A stretch of 64,000 nt of DNA from Vibrio syngnathi (GCF_002119525.1 NZ_CP017916.1:310001-374000), one strand, 5' to 3'. Counted from the stretch's first letter, positions 11,445-21,704 are shown. Notes: generated by a model not told the origin, from the letters alone. Translations and numbers: made by a program.

Positions 11445-11978
11445 ATGTCTCGTGTTGCTAAAGCACCTGTCGCTATTCCAGCTGGCGTAGAGGTGAAACT
11501 AAACGGCCAAGAAGTTACTGTAAAAGGTAGCAAAGGTGAGCTTACTCGCGTTCTTAACAGCGCCGTAGTTATTGCACAGGAAGAAAACAACCTAACTTTC
11601 GGACCGAAAGAAGGTGTTACTAACGCATGGGCACAAGCTGGTACAGCTCGCGCTCTAGTTAATAACATGGTTGTGGGTGTTACAGTGGGCTTCACTAAGA
11701 AGCTTACTCTTAAGGGTGTAGGTTACCGTGCTGCTATGAAAGGCAACGCTGTAGGTCTAACTCTTGGTTTTTCTCACCCAGTAGAGCACGCTCTACCTGA
11801 AGGTATTAAAGCTGAGTGCCCTAGCCAAACTGAGATCATCATTACTGGTTGCGATAAGCAAGTAGTAGGTCAAGTTGCGGCTGACATTCGTTCTTACCGT
11901 GCTCCTGAGCCTTACAAAGGCAAAGGTGTTCGTTACGCAGATGAAAATGTGCGTACTAAAGAAGCTAAGAAGAAGTAA
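11445..11978 (+). CDS. rplF: 50S ribosomal protein L6
   Basis: L6 is a two-domain 23S rRNA-binding protein near the factor-binding site. Its 177 residues include the C-terminal signature [11 protein letters not shown] with the usual lysine-rich end. It lies in canonical order between rpsH and rplR. Confidence 0.98.
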   Translation: MSRVAKAPVAIPAGVEVKLNGQEVTVKGSKGELTRVLNSAVVIAQEENNLTFGPKEGVTNAWAQAGTARALVNNMVVGVTVGFTKKLTLKGVGYRAAMKGNAVGLTLGFSHPVEHALPEGIKAECPSQTEIIITGCDKQVVGQVAADIRSYRAPEPYKGKGVRYADENVRTKEAKKK

Positions 11979-11987
11979 GGTATCACT

Positions 11988-12341
11988 ATGGATAAGAAAG
12001 CATCTCGCATCCGTCGTGCTACACGTGCACGTCGTAAGATTGCAGAACTTGGTGCAACTCGCCTGGTAGTACATCGTACTCCTCGCCATGTTTACGCACA
12101 AGTTATCTCGGCAAACGGCTCTGAGGTTATCGCAGCTGCTTCTACTGTAGAAAAAGCGATCCGTGAGCAAGTTAAGAACACTGGTAACGTCGATGCAGCT
12201 AAAGCAGTTGGTAAAGCTGTTGCTGAGCGCGCTCTTGAAAAAGGCGTAGCTTCAGTTGCATTTGACCGTTCTGGTTTCCAATACCACGGTCGAGTAGCGG
12301 CGCTAGCAGAATCTGCTCGCGAAGCTGGTCTGAAATTCTAA
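11988..12341 (+). CDS. rplR: 50S ribosomal protein L18
   Basis: L18 binds 5S rRNA together with L5 and L25 and carries it into the 50S central protuberance. Its 117 residues ([20 protein letters not shown]...) match the family length and end [25 protein letters not shown]. rpsE follows after 14 bp. Confidence 0.97.
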   Translation: MDKKASRIRRATRARRKIAELGATRLVVHRTPRHVYAQVISANGSEVIAAASTVEKAIREQVKNTGNVDAAKAVGKAVAERALEKGVASVAFDRSGFQYHGRVAALAESAREAGLKF

Positions 12342-12355
12342 GGTAGGGTTGGAAG

Positions 12356-12856
12356 ATGGCTAAAGAACAACAACAAGCTAATGATTTGCAAGAAAAGCTG
12401 ATCGCTGTTAACCGTGTATCTAAGACGGTTAAAGGTGGTCGAATCATGAGCTTTACTGCACTAACAGTAGTTGGTGACGGTAATGGTCGCGTAGGTTTCG
12501 GTTACGGCAAAGCTCGTGAAGTACCTGCTGCGATTCAGAAAGCAATGGAAAAAGCGCGTCGTAACATGGTTACTGTTGCGCTTAACGAAGGCACTCTTCA
12601 CCACCCGGTGAAAGGTCGTCATTCGGGCTCTAAAGTTTACATGCAGCCAGCTGCTGAAGGTACAGGTGTTATTGCCGGTGGTGCAATGCGTGCCGTACTT
12701 GAAGTTGCAGGCGTACATAACGTTCTTTCTAAAGCATACGGTTCAACGAACCCTATCAACGTTGTTCGCGCAACGATTGGTGCTCTAGTAGACGTTAAGT
12801 CACCAGAAATGGTTGCTGCTAAACGTGGTCTAACTGTTGAATCTATTTCGGAGTAA
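12356..12856 (+). CDS. rpsE: 30S ribosomal protein S5
   Basis: S5 is important for decoding fidelity and mRNA unwinding at the entry channel. It has 166 residues. The N-terminal domain contains [25 protein letters not shown], the region where spectinomycin-resistance changes occur in E. coli. It is in normal spc operon order. Confidence 0.98.
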
Positions 12857-12863
12857 GCACACG

Positions 12864-13040
12864 ATGGCAACTATTAAAGTAACTCAAACTAAAAGCTCAA
12901 TTGGTCGCCTACCTAAGCACAAAGCGTGTCTTAAAGGTCTAGGTCTTCGTCGCATCAACCATACAGTAGAACTTGAAGATACTCCGTGCGTACGCGGTAT
13001 GATCAACAAGGTTTACTACATGGTTAAGATTGAGGAGTAA
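12864..13040 (+). CDS. rpmD: 50S ribosomal protein L30
   Basis: L30 is a small 23S rRNA-binding protein. ATG 12864 gives 58 residues starting [15 protein letters not shown], the normal length, eight bases after the GGAG (12850-12853) that spans the end of rpsE. An in-frame ATG 27 bases upstream, inside rpsE, would add nine unconserved residues and is rejected. Confidence 0.96.
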   Translation: MATIKVTQTKSSIGRLPKHKACLKGLGLRRINHTVELEDTPCVRGMINKVYYMVKIEE

Positions 13041-13045
13041 TCAGA

Positions 13046-13480
13046 ATGCGTTTGAATACTCTATCACCGGCTGCTGGCTCTAAACCTTCTAAGAAGCGTG
13101 TAGGTCGTGGTATCGGTTCTGGCCTTGGTAAAACAGGTGGCCGCGGTCACAAAGGTCAAAAGTCACGTTCTGGCGGCTCTGTTCGTCCAGGTTTTGAAGG
13201 CGGTCAAATGCCTCTAAAACAACGTCTACCTAAATTCGGTTTCACTTCTCGTAAGAGCCTAGTGTCTGCTGAAGTTCGTCTAGCTGAGCTAGCGAAAGTA
13301 ACAGGTGACGTAGTTGATCTTAACAGCCTTAAAGCTGCTAACGTTATCACTAAGAACATCGAGTTTGTTAAGATTGTTCTTTCTGGTGACCTAAGCAAAG
13401 CTGTGACTGTTAAAGGTCTACGCGTGACTAAAGGCGCTAAAGCTGCAATCGAAGCTGCAGGCGGTAAAATCGAGGAATAA
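13046..13480 (+). CDS. rplO: 50S ribosomal protein L15
   Basis: L15 is a late 50S assembly protein. Its 144 residues open with the conserved glycine- and arginine-rich segment ([22 protein letters not shown]). It sits 20 bp before secY, as in other gammaproteobacteria. Confidence 0.98.
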   Translation: MRLNTLSPAAGSKPSKKRVGRGIGSGLGKTGGRGHKGQKSRSGGSVRPGFEGGQMPLKQRLPKFGFTSRKSLVSAEVRLAELAKVTGDVVDLNSLKAANVITKNIEFVKIVLSGDLSKAVTVKGLRVTKGAKAAIEAAGGKIEE

Positions 13481-13500
13481 TCTCGAGGAACGAGGTACAG

Positions 13501-14835
13501 ATGGCTAAGAAACCAGGAAAAGATTTTCGTAGTGCTCAGAGCGGCTTAAGTGAATTAAAGTCGCGCTTGTTATTCGTAATTGGTGCACTTTTAGTATTCC
13601 GAGCCGGCTCTTTTGTGCCGATCCCTGGTATTGACGCAGCTGTACTTGCCGATTTGTTCGATCAGCAAAAAGGTACCATCGTAGAAATGTTTAACATGTT
13701 CTCCGGTGGTGCTCTTGAGCGTGCATCTATATTAGCATTGGGTATCATGCCGTACATTTCGGCATCGATCGTAGTCCAATTGCTAACTGTAGTTCATCCA
13801 GCGTTAGCGGAACTCAAGAAAGAGGGTGAAGCAGGCCGTCGTAAGATAAGCCAATATACACGCTACGGCACGCTTGTACTTGCAACATTCCAAGCTATTG
13901 GTATCGCAACAGGCTTACCAAACATGGTCGACAATCTGGTTGTTATCAACCAAACCATGTTTACGCTTATTGCTACCGTGAGTTTAGTAACTGGTACCAT
14001 GTTTTTGATGTGGTTAGGTGAACAAATCACTGAGCGAGGAATCGGTAATGGTATTTCCATTCTGATTTTTGCAGGTATTGTTGCTGGATTGCCTTCTGCA
14101 ATCGGTCAAACAATCGAGCAAGCGCGTCAAGGTGAATTGCATGTGCTTCTTCTGTTGTTTATCGCGGTATTGTCTTTTGCTGTAATTTACTTCGTAGTTT
14201 TCATGGAACGTGGTCAACGTCGTATCGTCGTTAACTATGCGAAGCGTCAACAAGGTCGTAAAGTTTTTGCAGCTCAAAGCTCTCACTTGCCTCTTAAGAT
14301 TAATATGGCAGGTGTTATTCCAGCGATTTTTGCATCAAGTATTATTTTGTTCCCAGGAACATTAGCGCAATGGTTTGGTCAAAATGGTGAAAGCAGCGCG
14401 TTCGGTTGGTTAACTGACGTGTCATTAGCTCTTAGCCCAGGTCAACCTTTGTATGTAATGCTTTATGCAGCAGCTATAATCTTCTTCTGTTTCTTCTATA
14501 CAGCGTTGGTGTTTAACCCGCGTGAAACAGCTGATAATTTGAAGAAGTCTGGTGCATTCGTACCCGGTATCCGCCCAGGTGAGCAGACAGCGAAATATAT
14601 CGATAAAGTGATGACTAGACTAACCCTTGCGGGCGCTCTATACATTACTTTTATATGTCTGATTCCTGAATTCATGATGGTCGCGTGGAACGTTCGTTTC
14701 TACTTCGGCGGCACATCACTACTAATCGTAGTGGTAGTTATCATGGATTTCATGGCACAGGTACAGACTCATCTGATGTCACAACAGTATGATTCTGTGT
14801 TAAAGAAAGCGAATCTGAAAGGTTACGGCCGTTAA
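13501..14835 (+). CDS. secY: Sec translocon channel subunit SecY
   Basis: SecY forms the inner-membrane protein-conducting channel with SecE and SecG, used by SecA and by SRP-targeted ribosomes. The 444-residue protein has ten predicted membrane helices. The plug region ([32 protein letters not shown]) and the cytosolic loop [11 protein letters not shown] are recognisable. It is encoded near the end of the spc operon, before rpmJ, so translocon synthesis is tied to ribosome synthesis. Confidence 0.98.
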   Translation: MAKKPGKDFRSAQSGLSELKSRLLFVIGALLVFRAGSFVPIPGIDAAVLADLFDQQKGTIVEMFNMFSGGALERASILALGIMPYISASIVVQLLTVVHPALAELKKEGEAGRRKISQYTRYGTLVLATFQAIGIATGLPNMVDNLVVINQTMFTLIATVSLVTGTMFLMWLGEQITERGIGNGISILIFAGIVAGLPSAIGQTIEQARQGELHVLLLLFIAVLSFAVIYFVVFMERGQRRIVVNYAKRQQGRKVFAAQSSHLPLKINMAGVIPAIFASSIILFPGTLAQWFGQNGESSAFGWLTDVSLALSPGQPLYVMLYAAAIIFFCFFYTALVFNPRETADNLKKSGAFVPGIRPGEQTAKYIDKVMTRLTLAGALYITFICLIPEFMMVAWNVRFYFGGTSLLIVVVVIMDFMAQVQTHLMSQQYDSVLKKANLKGYGR

Positions 14836-14876
14836 TCCGGTAGTAATTATTTCGATTCCATTTACGGAGTTTAGCA

Positions 14877-14990
14877 ATGAAAGTTCGTGCTTCCGTTAAA
14901 AAAATCTGTCGTAACTGTAAAGTTATCAAGCGTAACGGTGTCGTTCGCGTGATTTGCAGTGAGCCAAAGCATAAGCAACGCCAAGGCTAA
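14877..14990 (+). CDS. rpmJ: 50S ribosomal protein L36, zinc-binding form
   Basis: L36 is the smallest 50S protein. I read this 37-codon gene directly: it starts at ATG 14877 after an ACGGAG Shine-Dalgarno and ends at TAA 14990. Cys11, Cys14, Cys27 and His32 form the zinc ribbon of the C+ type. It closes the spc operon. Zinc-limited bacteria often have a zinc-free paralogue elsewhere; none is visible here. Confidence 0.96.
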
Positions 14991-15017
14991 TCAGCAGAAA
15001 TTTTTACTTGAAATACT

Positions 15018-15052
15018 AGGTAGAGTCGAGTATATTCCTCGGCCTACCTTTT
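15018..15052 (+). terminator. Hairpin between rpmJ and rpsM
   Basis: AGGTAG and CTACCT pair, extended inward by GTCGAG/CTCGGC, and the stem is followed by TTTT. It is a short weak terminator or attenuator that could reduce read-through from spc into alpha. Confidence 0.6.
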
Positions 15053-15069
15053 GCGTGCAAAAGAAGTAG

Positions 15070-15142
15070 TATGCCGCAGCGTATCCATCACGGGCTTTGC
15101 TGCGGATAATTCTTTTATGAACCCCCTTAGGAGTGAATAATG
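15070..15142 (+). promoter_or_regulatory. Alpha operon leader, S4-binding type
   Basis: The leader has the stem CCGCAGC/GCTGCGG (15074-15080/15099-15105) enclosing ATCCAT and CGGGCTTT, then an AT-rich segment and TTAGGAG before the rpsM start. The ACGGGCTTT element and the layout resemble the E. coli alpha-operon pseudoknot through which S4 represses translation. The pseudoknot pairing itself was not verified. Confidence 0.65.
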
Positions 15143-15496
15143 GCCCGTATAGCCGGCATTAACATTCCTGATCATAAGCATTCTGTAATTGCACTTACTG
15201 CAATCTACGGTATTGGTAAAACTCGCTCTCAAGCTATTCTAGCTGAAGTGGGTATTGCTGAAGATGCTAAGATCAGTGAACTAACTGAAGAGCAGATCGA
15301 TCAACTGCGTGATGGTGTAGCTAAATACACTGTAGAAGGTGATCTACGTCGTGAAGTATCGATGAACATCAAGCGTCTTATGGACCTTGGCTGTTACCGC
15401 GGTCTTCGTCATCGTCGCAGTCTACCACTACGTGGACAGCGTACTAAAACCAACGCTCGTACCCGTAAGGGTCCGCGCAAGCCGATCAAGAAATAG
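15140..15496 (+). CDS. rpsM: 30S ribosomal protein S13
   Basis: S13 is a 30S head protein that forms inter-subunit bridges B1a/B1b and contacts P-site tRNA through its basic tail. Its 118 residues ([20 protein letters not shown]...) end in the usual GPRKPIKK. It is the first gene of the alpha operon and lies directly behind the S4-type leader, where S4 feedback would act. Confidence 0.98.
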   Translation: MARIAGINIPDHKHSVIALTAIYGIGKTRSQAILAEVGIAEDAKISELTEEQIDQLRDGVAKYTVEGDLRREVSMNIKRLMDLGCYRGLRHRRSLPLRGQRTKTNARTRKGPRKPIKK

Positions 15497-15509
15497 TCGG
15501 ATAAGGTAG

Positions 15510-15905
<396 letters not shown>

Positions 15906-15936
15906 GTTTCGTTTCTAGGAATATTGGAGAAAGATC

Positions 15937-16557
15937 ATGGCAAGATATTTGGGTCCTAAGCTGAAGCTTAGCCGTCGCGAAGGTACTGACTTATTCCTTA
16001 AGTCTGGTGTCCGTGCGATCGATACCAAGTGTAAAATTGATAACGCACCAGGTGTACACGGCGCTCGTCGCGGTCGTCTATCTGAGTATGGCGTTCAGCT
16101 TCGTGAGAAGCAAAAAGTTCGTCGTATTTACGGCGTTCTAGAAAAACAATTCCGCAACTACTACAAAGAAGCTGCACGTCTTAAAGGCAACACAGGTGCA
16201 AACCTGCTTCAGCTTCTTGAAGGTCGTCTTGATAACGTAGTTTACCGTATGGGCTTTGGCGCTACTCGTGCTGAATCTCGTCAACTAGTTAGCCACAAGT
16301 CTATTCTAGTTAACGGTAAAGTTGTAAACGTTCCTTCTTTCAAAGTAGCGGCAAACGACGTTGTTTCTATCCGCGAGAAAGCTAAACAGCAATCTCGTAT
16401 TAAAGCGGCTCTAGAAGTTGCTGAACAACGTGAAAAGCCAACTTGGATTGAAGTAGATGCTGGCAAAATGGAAGGTACATTCAAGCGTATGCCTGAGCGT
16501 TCTGACCTATCAGCTGACATCAATGAACACTTGATCGTCGAACTTTACTCTAAGTAA
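15937..16557 (+). CDS. rpsD: 30S ribosomal protein S4, zinc-free form
   Basis: S4 nucleates 30S assembly at the 16S five-way junction and is the alpha-operon repressor in E. coli. Its 206 residues include the S4 RNA-binding domain ([20 protein letters not shown]). The N-terminus lacks the four-cysteine zinc knuckle, as in other enteric-type S4. Within this window it is the presumed ligand of the leader before rpsM. Confidence 0.98.
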   Translation: MARYLGPKLKLSRREGTDLFLKSGVRAIDTKCKIDNAPGVHGARRGRLSEYGVQLREKQKVRRIYGVLEKQFRNYYKEAARLKGNTGANLLQLLEGRLDNVVYRMGFGATRAESRQLVSHKSILVNGKVVNVPSFKVAANDVVSIREKAKQQSRIKAALEVAEQREKPTWIEVDAGKMEGTFKRMPERSDLSADINEHLIVELYSK

Positions 16558-16579
16558 GGTTAAAAAAAGAGAGGACACA

Positions 16580-17572
16580 ATGCAGGGTTCTGTAACAGAA
16601 TTTCTTAAGCCGCGTCTTGTTGACATTGAACAGATCAATACGACACACGCGAAAGTAACTCTTGAGCCATTAGAGCGCGGTTTCGGCCACACTCTAGGTA
16701 ATGCTCTTCGCCGCATTCTTCTATCTTCTATGCCGGGTTGTGCCGTAACAGAAGTTGAAATTGAAGGTGTGCTACACGAATACAGCACTAAAGAAGGCGT
16801 TCAGGAAGATATCCTGGAAATCCTTCTAAACCTTAAAGGTTTAGCTGTACGCGTTGCTGAAGGCAAAGATGAAGTGTTTATTACACTGAACAAATCAGGC
16901 TCAGGCCCTGTTGTTGCAGGTGACATCACCCACGATGGTGATGTAGAGATCGCTAACCCTGAGCACGTAATTTGTCACCTAACGGATGACAATGCTGAGA
17001 TCGCTATGCGTATCAAAGTAGAACGTGGTCGTGGTTACGTTCCAGCTTCAGCTCGTATCCATACTGAAGAAGATGAGCGTCCAATCGGTCGTCTACTTGT
17101 TGACGCTACTTACAGCCCGGTCGATAAAATCGCCTACGCTGTAGAAGCGGCACGTGTAGAACAACGTACTGACTTAGACAAGCTTGTTATCGATATGGAA
17201 ACGAACGGTACTCTTGAACCTGAGGAAGCAATCCGTCGTGCAGCTACTATTTTAGCTGAACAATTGGATGCGTTCGTAGATCTTCGTGATGTACGTGTAC
17301 CTGAGGAGAAGGAAGAGAAGCCAGAATTCGATCCTATCCTACTACGTCCTGTAGACGATCTTGAACTAACAGTTCGCTCTGCTAACTGTTTGAAGGCAGA
17401 AGCGATTCACTACATCGGTGATCTTGTACAGCGCACTGAGGTTGAGCTACTTAAAACGCCAAACCTTGGTAAGAAATCTCTTACAGAGATTAAAGATGTG
17501 CTTGCTTCACGTGGTCTTTCTCTAGGCATGCGTCTAGAAAACTGGCCACCAGCGTCAATCGCTGAAGATTAA
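16580..17572 (+). CDS. rpoA: RNA polymerase alpha subunit
   Basis: Alpha dimerises to start RNA polymerase assembly and its C-terminal domain reads UP elements and contacts activators. The 330-residue protein has the N-terminal dimerisation domain (to about residue 235), an acidic linker ([13 protein letters not shown]) and the C-terminal domain with [10 protein letters not shown], which holds the UP-element-binding arginine (Arg265 in E. coli numbering). The order rpsD-rpoA-rplQ is canonical. Confidence 0.98.
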   Translation: MQGSVTEFLKPRLVDIEQINTTHAKVTLEPLERGFGHTLGNALRRILLSSMPGCAVTEVEIEGVLHEYSTKEGVQEDILEILLNLKGLAVRVAEGKDEVFITLNKSGSGPVVAGDITHDGDVEIANPEHVICHLTDDNAEIAMRIKVERGRGYVPASARIHTEEDERPIGRLLVDATYSPVDKIAYAVEAARVEQRTDLDKLVIDMETNGTLEPEEAIRRAATILAEQLDAFVDLRDVRVPEEKEEKPEFDPILLRPVDDLELTVRSANCLKAEAIHYIGDLVQRTEVELLKTPNLGKKSLTEIKDVLASRGLSLGMRLENWPPASIAED

Positions 17573-17596
17573 TCGAAAAGTTAGAAGGATTAGGTC

Positions 17597-17977
17597 ATGC
17601 GCCATCGTAAAAGTGGTCGTCAACTCAACCGCAACAGCAGTCATCGCAAAGCGATGTTCAGCAACATGGCTAGCTCTCTTGTTCGTCACGAAGTTATTAA
17701 AACTACCGTGCCTAAAGCAAAAGAACTACGTCGCGTAATTGAGCCATTGATTACCCTAGCTAAGACAGACAGTGTTGCTAACCGTCGTCTTGCATTTGCT
17801 CGCACTCGTGATAACGAAGTTGTGGCAAAACTATTTAATGAACTAGGCCCGCGTTTCGCGGCTCGCCAAGGTGGTTACACTCGCATTCTTAAATGTGGTT
17901 TCCGTACTGGTGATAAAGCTCCAATGGCTTACATTGAGCTTGTAGACCGCCCAGCTGCTGAAGAAGCTGCTGAGTAA
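17597..17977 (+). CDS. rplQ: 50S ribosomal protein L17
   Basis: L17 binds 23S rRNA near the tunnel exit. Its 126 residues begin [20 protein letters not shown], the family signature. It ends the alpha operon, 24 bp after rpoA, and is followed by a strong terminator. Confidence 0.98.
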   Translation: MRHRKSGRQLNRNSSHRKAMFSNMASSLVRHEVIKTTVPKAKELRRVIEPLITLAKTDSVANRRLAFARTRDNEVVAKLFNELGPRFAARQGGYTRILKCGFRTGDKAPMAYIELVDRPAAEEAAE

Positions 17978-17998
17978 TCTATACTAGATTCTTAATAC

Positions 17999-18028
17999 AA
18001 AAGCCGAGCATTAGCTCGGCTTTTTTGT
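17999..18028 (+). terminator. Terminator of the alpha operon
   Basis: AAAAGCCGAGC and GCTCGGCTTTT form an 11-bp stem with an ATTA loop, followed by TTTTTT. It closes the ribosomal superoperon. Confidence 0.93.
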
Positions 18029-18114
18029 ATCTGCAGAATAAGGAATAGATAATATAAATTGCACCATGATATTTGGCATTTTTTGTTTGTCTTATCTACG
18101 CCATTTTTCAAAAA

Positions 18115-18204
<90 letters not shown>

Positions 18205-18224
18205 AAATCCCTTTTATCCAACGC

Positions 18225-18250
18225 ATAAAAAAGAGCACCGAAGTGCCCTT
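18225..18250 (-). terminator. Terminator of the DUF2780 gene
   Basis: On the minus strand GGGCAC-TTCG-GTGCTC forms a short stem with a UUCG-type loop (one G-T pair), followed by TTTTTT. It lies beyond the octamer repeat, about 50 bp after the gene stop. Confidence 0.8.
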
Positions 18251-18262
18251 ACCATATTTTTC

Positions 18263-18294
18263 AACTAATCAACTAATCAACTAATCAACTAATC
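18263..18294. repeat. Octanucleotide tandem repeat (AACTAATC, 4 copies)
   Basis: Four perfect contiguous 8-bp units lie 8 bp from the DUF2780 stop codon. If transcribed with that gene they fall in its 3' UTR, just before the terminator hairpin. The unit is unrelated to the neighbouring 7-mer. Confidence 0.95.
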
Positions 18295-18302
18295 GCTAAG
18301 GC

Positions 18303-18797
18303 CTACTGCCAAATAGCTGCAAGTGAATCCATCAGTCCGCTGGTTGCACCTTGAGATTGAAGTGTTTGAAGAATGATTGGCGCGAATGTTGTGATCATTG
18401 ACGAATCCATACCTAACCCAGCAAACGCACTTTCAACGGCACCTTGCGAGCTTAATACTGACGATAGACCCGTAGAGTCAAGCGTCGACATGCCCGGAAT
18501 CAGCGTTGCGAGTTCTTTGTTGTCTACAGAGCCAAGAGAATTTTGTGCAAGTGCCAGCATTGAACCGATGCCGCCGATTGCTTGATCGCTAGTTACAGAC
18601 GTCTGATTAGCAACGGTATCAGCAAGTGGTGTTGTTTCGTTTTGCTGAGACCACATATTCACAGCTGCCATTAGTGCAGTTTGTGATAGTTGGGAATAGT
18701 TGGTATCTGATGTTGAACCGGTTTGTTCAGAGTCGCTAGTGCTAGCGCAAGAGACTACAGCAAGGCTGCTGAGCATAGTGATGAGTATTTTCTTCAT
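18303..18797 (-). CDS. DUF2780 (VcgC/VcgE family) lipoprotein
   Basis: This 164-residue protein of unknown function belongs by appearance to DUF2780, the VcgC/VcgE family known mainly from Vibrio. It starts MKKILITMLSSLAVVSC, a lipoprotein signal with Cys17 as the probable lipidated residue. The rest is rich in Ser, Thr, Gln, Leu and Ala and has the repeated small-residue pattern of a helical bundle. It stands alone, with its own terminator, facing the ribosomal operon. I infer an envelope location but no activity. Confidence 0.8.
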   Translation of the reverse strand: MKKILITMLSSLAVVSCASTSDSEQTGSTSDTNYSQLSQTALMAAVNMWSQQNETTPLADTVANQTSVTSDQAIGGIGSMLALAQNSLGSVDNKELATLIPGMSTLDSTGLSSVLSSQGAVESAFAGLGMDSSMITTFAPIILQTLQSQGATSGLMDSLAAIWQ

Positions 18798-18840
18798 TAT
18801 TCTTCCTTAAGTAATAAAGTAATCGACCTATTCACTATAA

Positions 18841-18872
18841 ACGAAAAACGGCGATGTAGTCACATCGCCGTT
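18841..18872 (-). terminator. Terminator of fklB
   Basis: An 11-bp perfect stem (AACGGCGATGT/ACATCGCCGTT, 18847-18857/18862-18872) is followed on the minus strand by TTTTTCG. It is 60 bp past the fklB stop. Confidence 0.88.
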
Positions 18873-18931
18873 GGATTATTTTAATTTTATTTGCCTATAG
18901 TTTTTTGTTTTACTAAAGGTTTTTATAAAAA

Positions 18932-19552
18932 TTAAAGAATTGCTAGAAGCTCTACTTCAAATACTAGAGCTGCAAATGGTGGGATTGCAGCACCTGCGCC
19001 GCGCTCACCGTATGCTAGATCTTGAGGGATGTATAGCTTCCACTTAGAGCCAACAGGCATCATTTGTAGAGCTTGTACCCAACCTTGAATTACGCCAGTT
19101 ACTGGGAATTCAGCAGGTTGACCGCGAGATACAGAGCTGTCGAAAACAGTACCGTCAGTTAGTTCGCCGTGGTAGTGAACACGTACTTGCTTGTCTGCAG
19201 TAGGGATTTCGCCAGTACCTTCAGTTAGTACTTCGTACTGAAGACCAGACTCAAGAACTGTTACTTCTGAACGAAGAGCGTTGTCAGTTAGGAAAGCTTC
19301 GCCGTCAGCTGCTGCTGCTTTAGCTAGTTCTTGACGTGCAGCTTCACCACGAGTATGTAGCTCTTGTAGTGCGTTGTTGATTTCGTCAACTTCGATAGCT
19401 GGCATGTCACCAACTAGAGCTGTTGCGATACCAGCAGCGATTGCGTCAACGTTTAGGCCTTCAAGACCAGAACCAGCAAGTTGTTGGCCCATTTGTAGAC
19501 CGATACCGTAGCTAGCTTTTTGCTCTACAGTTTCAAATTTTACTTCAGACAT
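18932..19552 (-). CDS. fklB: FKBP-type peptidyl-prolyl isomerase, FklB-like
   Basis: This enzyme catalyses cis-trans isomerisation of Xaa-Pro bonds. The 206-residue protein has an N-terminal helical dimerisation domain (to about residue 90; [12 protein letters not shown]) and a C-terminal FKBP domain with the active-site strands [26 protein letters not shown] and [12 protein letters not shown]. There is no signal peptide, so FklB (FKBP22, cytosolic) fits better than periplasmic FkpA. It is a monocistronic gene with its own terminator. Confidence 0.93.
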   Translation of the reverse strand: MSEVKFETVEQKASYGIGLQMGQQLAGSGLEGLNVDAIAAGIATALVGDMPAIEVDEINNALQELHTRGEAARQELAKAAAADGEAFLTDNALRSEVTVLESGLQYEVLTEGTGEIPTADKQVRVHYHGELTDGTVFDSSVSRGQPAEFPVTGVIQGWVQALQMMPVGSKWKLYIPQDLAYGERGAGAAIPPFAALVFEVELLAIL

Positions 19553-19765
19553 GAAAAGTCACTCTTTTTGTCAGTACGAAAAGGGTAAGAATACCAGTAT
19601 TAGCAGGCTGAATAAACGGCTAGCCCCTGATCACTTACGCTTTACCGCGTCCAAATCACAGCTATGTCAATTTTCTTGCTTTGGTCTCTGTTGTAGCGGA
19701 AAGATCTATACTGTTGGTACTTTGGTTTTTATACTGTAGTTATTCAATGTATAGGACGCAGTGGC

Positions 19766-20344
19766 ATGAATCGTCGTCAAAAGAAAAAACAGAAAGTAGA
19801 CCACTTAGCAGAGTTCAAGGACCGACTGAATCAGGTCAAAGAGAAACTAAGCTCGATCGATCTAAAGAAAATGAAAACCTCAACAGTGCAAACTTGGGGA
19901 TCATTGCCGAAATTACACCAGAAATTATTGATGGTGATTTCGCCGATCATATTAATCTTATTGTTTGCACCGCTACCAGAGCCTAAAGTAGACAACGCAC
20001 CAGCAACATCTCGTGTTGAGCTTGAGATAAATACTGTTGGCTTAAGCGAGCTGAAAAATACTAAAAGTAATTCTTCTGAGCCAACCAGTTGGCAAGAGTA
20101 TCTTGTTAAGCAAGGAGATACGTTAGCTCAAGTGTTCCGAAATAATGATCTACCGCTGTCTGATCTTAACGCTTTGGTTCGTATTGAAGGTGCAGACAAG
20201 CCGCTTAGCCAGATTCGTAAAGGCCAGCTGGTTCGATTCAAACTAGCCGAGACTGGGCAACTAGACATTCTTCAGCTTGAGAAAGGCAATACTTCGGTGA
20301 TGTTTTTCCGGTTATCAGATGGTGGCTTTGGTCGCAGTAAATAG
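19766..20344 (+). CDS. OapA/YtfB-family LysM-like cell-envelope protein
   Basis: The 192-residue protein has a basic, Lys-rich cytosolic N-terminus, then the OapA N-terminal motif LPKLHQKLLMVISPIILILL that forms the single membrane anchor (about residues 48-69). A Ser/Thr-rich linker leads to a C-terminal LysM-like domain (about 105-165; YLVKQGDTLAQVFRNNDLPLSDL). The family includes Haemophilus OapA and E. coli YtfB, which binds glycan and localises to the division site. It is shorter than YtfB. I infer a peptidoglycan-binding inner-membrane protein. Confidence 0.8.
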   Translation: MNRRQKKKQKVDHLAEFKDRLNQVKEKLSSIDLKKMKTSTVQTWGSLPKLHQKLLMVISPIILILLFAPLPEPKVDNAPATSRVELEINTVGLSELKNTKSNSSEPTSWQEYLVKQGDTLAQVFRNNDLPLSDLNALVRIEGADKPLSQIRKGQLVRFKLAETGQLDILQLEKGNTSVMFFRLSDGGFGRSK

Positions 20345-20396
20345 ATGAATAGTGAACCTGAGTTAAAGCACTTCACCAGACACATATAAACGATAG

Positions 20397-20425
20397 AAAA
20401 GAGCTAAGCATTAGCTCTTTTTTTT
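20397..20425. terminator. Convergent bidirectional terminator
   Basis: AAAAGAGCTAA and TTAGCTCTTTT pair around GC/A, with T-runs on both strands. It serves the LysM gene on the plus strand. It also overlaps the last codons of the EamA gene on the minus strand. Confidence 0.85.
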
Positions 20426-21252
20426 GGTCGCTTGAAAGGGGCGAGTGGCAAGATGATGAGCATAATACCGATAAAGGTTAACGTATCTGGTATCTCATCA
20501 AACCATATTGCACCTATTAACGCGACAAACACCAGTCCTGAATACTCAGCCAAGGCAATTTGGCTAGAGTGTGCTTTTTGGTAGGCAGCAACCGCAAGGC
20601 CGTTGTAACTCAAGATTAACGTTGCACTGAGTGCTATGTATCCCAAATGCTCCACCGATACCGGTTGCCAGTATAGGAAGCACAGTACCAATGATGCTGG
20701 AATAGAGAATAACGTTGTCCACCACAGCGTAGTGATCACCGTTTGCTCACTCGGAAGCTTTCTTACCAATACATTGAACAGTGCGAGCGTCAGAGCTGTG
20801 CCTAATGCAAACAATGCAGCCCAATGAAATTGCGATGGCCTCAAGACAATCAGTGCGCCAATGAAGCCGATAGTGGTTGCTATCACCTTACCCAGTGCGG
20901 GTTGCTCTTTGAGTAGAAACATTGAGAGAGGCAGCATCAACAAGGGTGCGACGTAAAATACAGCGTTAGCGGTGGCCAAAGATAAATGGGTAATTGCGAC
21001 GACCATACATCCACTGCCAATTAGTATTAACTGTCCGCGTATGATGGTCACTTTGGCTTTTTGTAAGCGTCGTTGTTCCTTTTTCTGTTGTAGCCACAAA
21101 GGAGTAATGATGAGCAGAGATATCAACTGTCGGAAGAAAATATACTGAAGAGGTGGCACTTCGCCATTCAATAGTTTTACCGCTACGTCCGAAAGTGAGG
21201 CAAACAAGTTACCTGCAATCAGTAATAGGATACCGACAGTGATATTCGACAT
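20404..21252 (-). CDS. EamA/DMT-family membrane transporter
   Basis: The 282-residue protein shows about ten hydrophobic helices in two EamA repeats, the layout of drug/metabolite exporters such as RhtA or YedA. The second repeat contains the usual ALAEYSGLVFVALIGAIWFDEIPD pattern near the end, and the protein finishes in a positive tail (KRPKKRANA). Its start overlaps the elaA stop by one base (TAATG), so the two are translated together. The substrate cannot be told from sequence. Confidence 0.85.
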   Translation of the reverse strand: MSNITVGILLLIAGNLFASLSDVAVKLLNGEVPPLQYIFFRQLISLLIITPLWLQQKKEQRRLQKAKVTIIRGQLILIGSGCMVVAITHLSLATANAVFYVAPLLMLPLSMFLLKEQPALGKVIATTIGFIGALIVLRPSQFHWAALFALGTALTLALFNVLVRKLPSEQTVITTLWWTTLFSIPASLVLCFLYWQPVSVEHLGYIALSATLILSYNGLAVAAYQKAHSSQIALAEYSGLVFVALIGAIWFDEIPDTLTFIGIMLIILPLAPFKRPKKRANA

Positions 21253-21704
21253 TACTTCTCTAATCTCATATCGACGTGCGGAATATCGTCTTCCAAGTAC
21301 ATCTCAGAGATCGTTTTGAAGCCGTGGCTCGCATAGAAGTTTTCTAAGTGTTGTTGCGCACCAATATCGATAGTCGTGCTCGGCCAAAGAGCCTCACAGC
21401 GTGTTAACGCTTCTTTTATCAATTGATGGCCTAAACCATCACCTCTTGCCGATTGCTTCGTTGCCACTCGACCGATGCTCGTGTTGTCGTAAGAAGTTCC
21501 TGGTGGTAACAAGCGTGCACACGCCACTAACTCTGCATTAGCATAGCCAAGCAAGTGTTCAACACCTGCGATTGTGTCTTTACCGTCGAGCTCTGGATAA
21601 GGGCAATTTTGCTCAACAACGAACACATCGACTCGTAATTTAAGTAATTGATAAAGCTGTTGTGTTGAAAGTTCAGAGAAGGGAATTGAGTGCCAAGTGA
21701 TCAT
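21252..21704 (-). CDS. elaA: GNAT-family N-acetyltransferase ElaA
   Basis: This 150-residue GNAT protein is closely colinear with E. coli ElaA. It opens MITWHSIPFSELSTQQLYQLLKLR and carries FVVEQNCPYPELDG, the acetyl-CoA loop segment RGDGLGHQLI and GAQQHLENFYASHGF. ElaA is a predicted acyltransferase of undefined substrate. The gene is coupled to the downstream EamA transporter, so both may act on the same small amine or amino acid; that link is inference. Confidence 0.88.
   Translation of the reverse strand: MITWHSIPFSELSTQQLYQLLKLRVDVFVVEQNCPYPELDGKDTIAGVEHLLGYANAELVACARLLPPGTSYDNTSIGRVATKQSARGDGLGHQLIKEALTRCEALWPSTTIDIGAQQHLENFYASHGFKTISEMYLEDDIPHVDMRLEK

Noticed and set aside
15018..15052. 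Treating the rpmJ-rpsM hairpin as a strong terminator
   Set aside because: Only four T's follow and the alpha operon has its own leader; it is at best a partial attenuator.
18303..18797. Toxin-antitoxin or defence candidate near the ribosomal operon
   Set aside because: The only gene there is a DUF2780 lipoprotein; no toxin, nuclease or antitoxin pattern is present.
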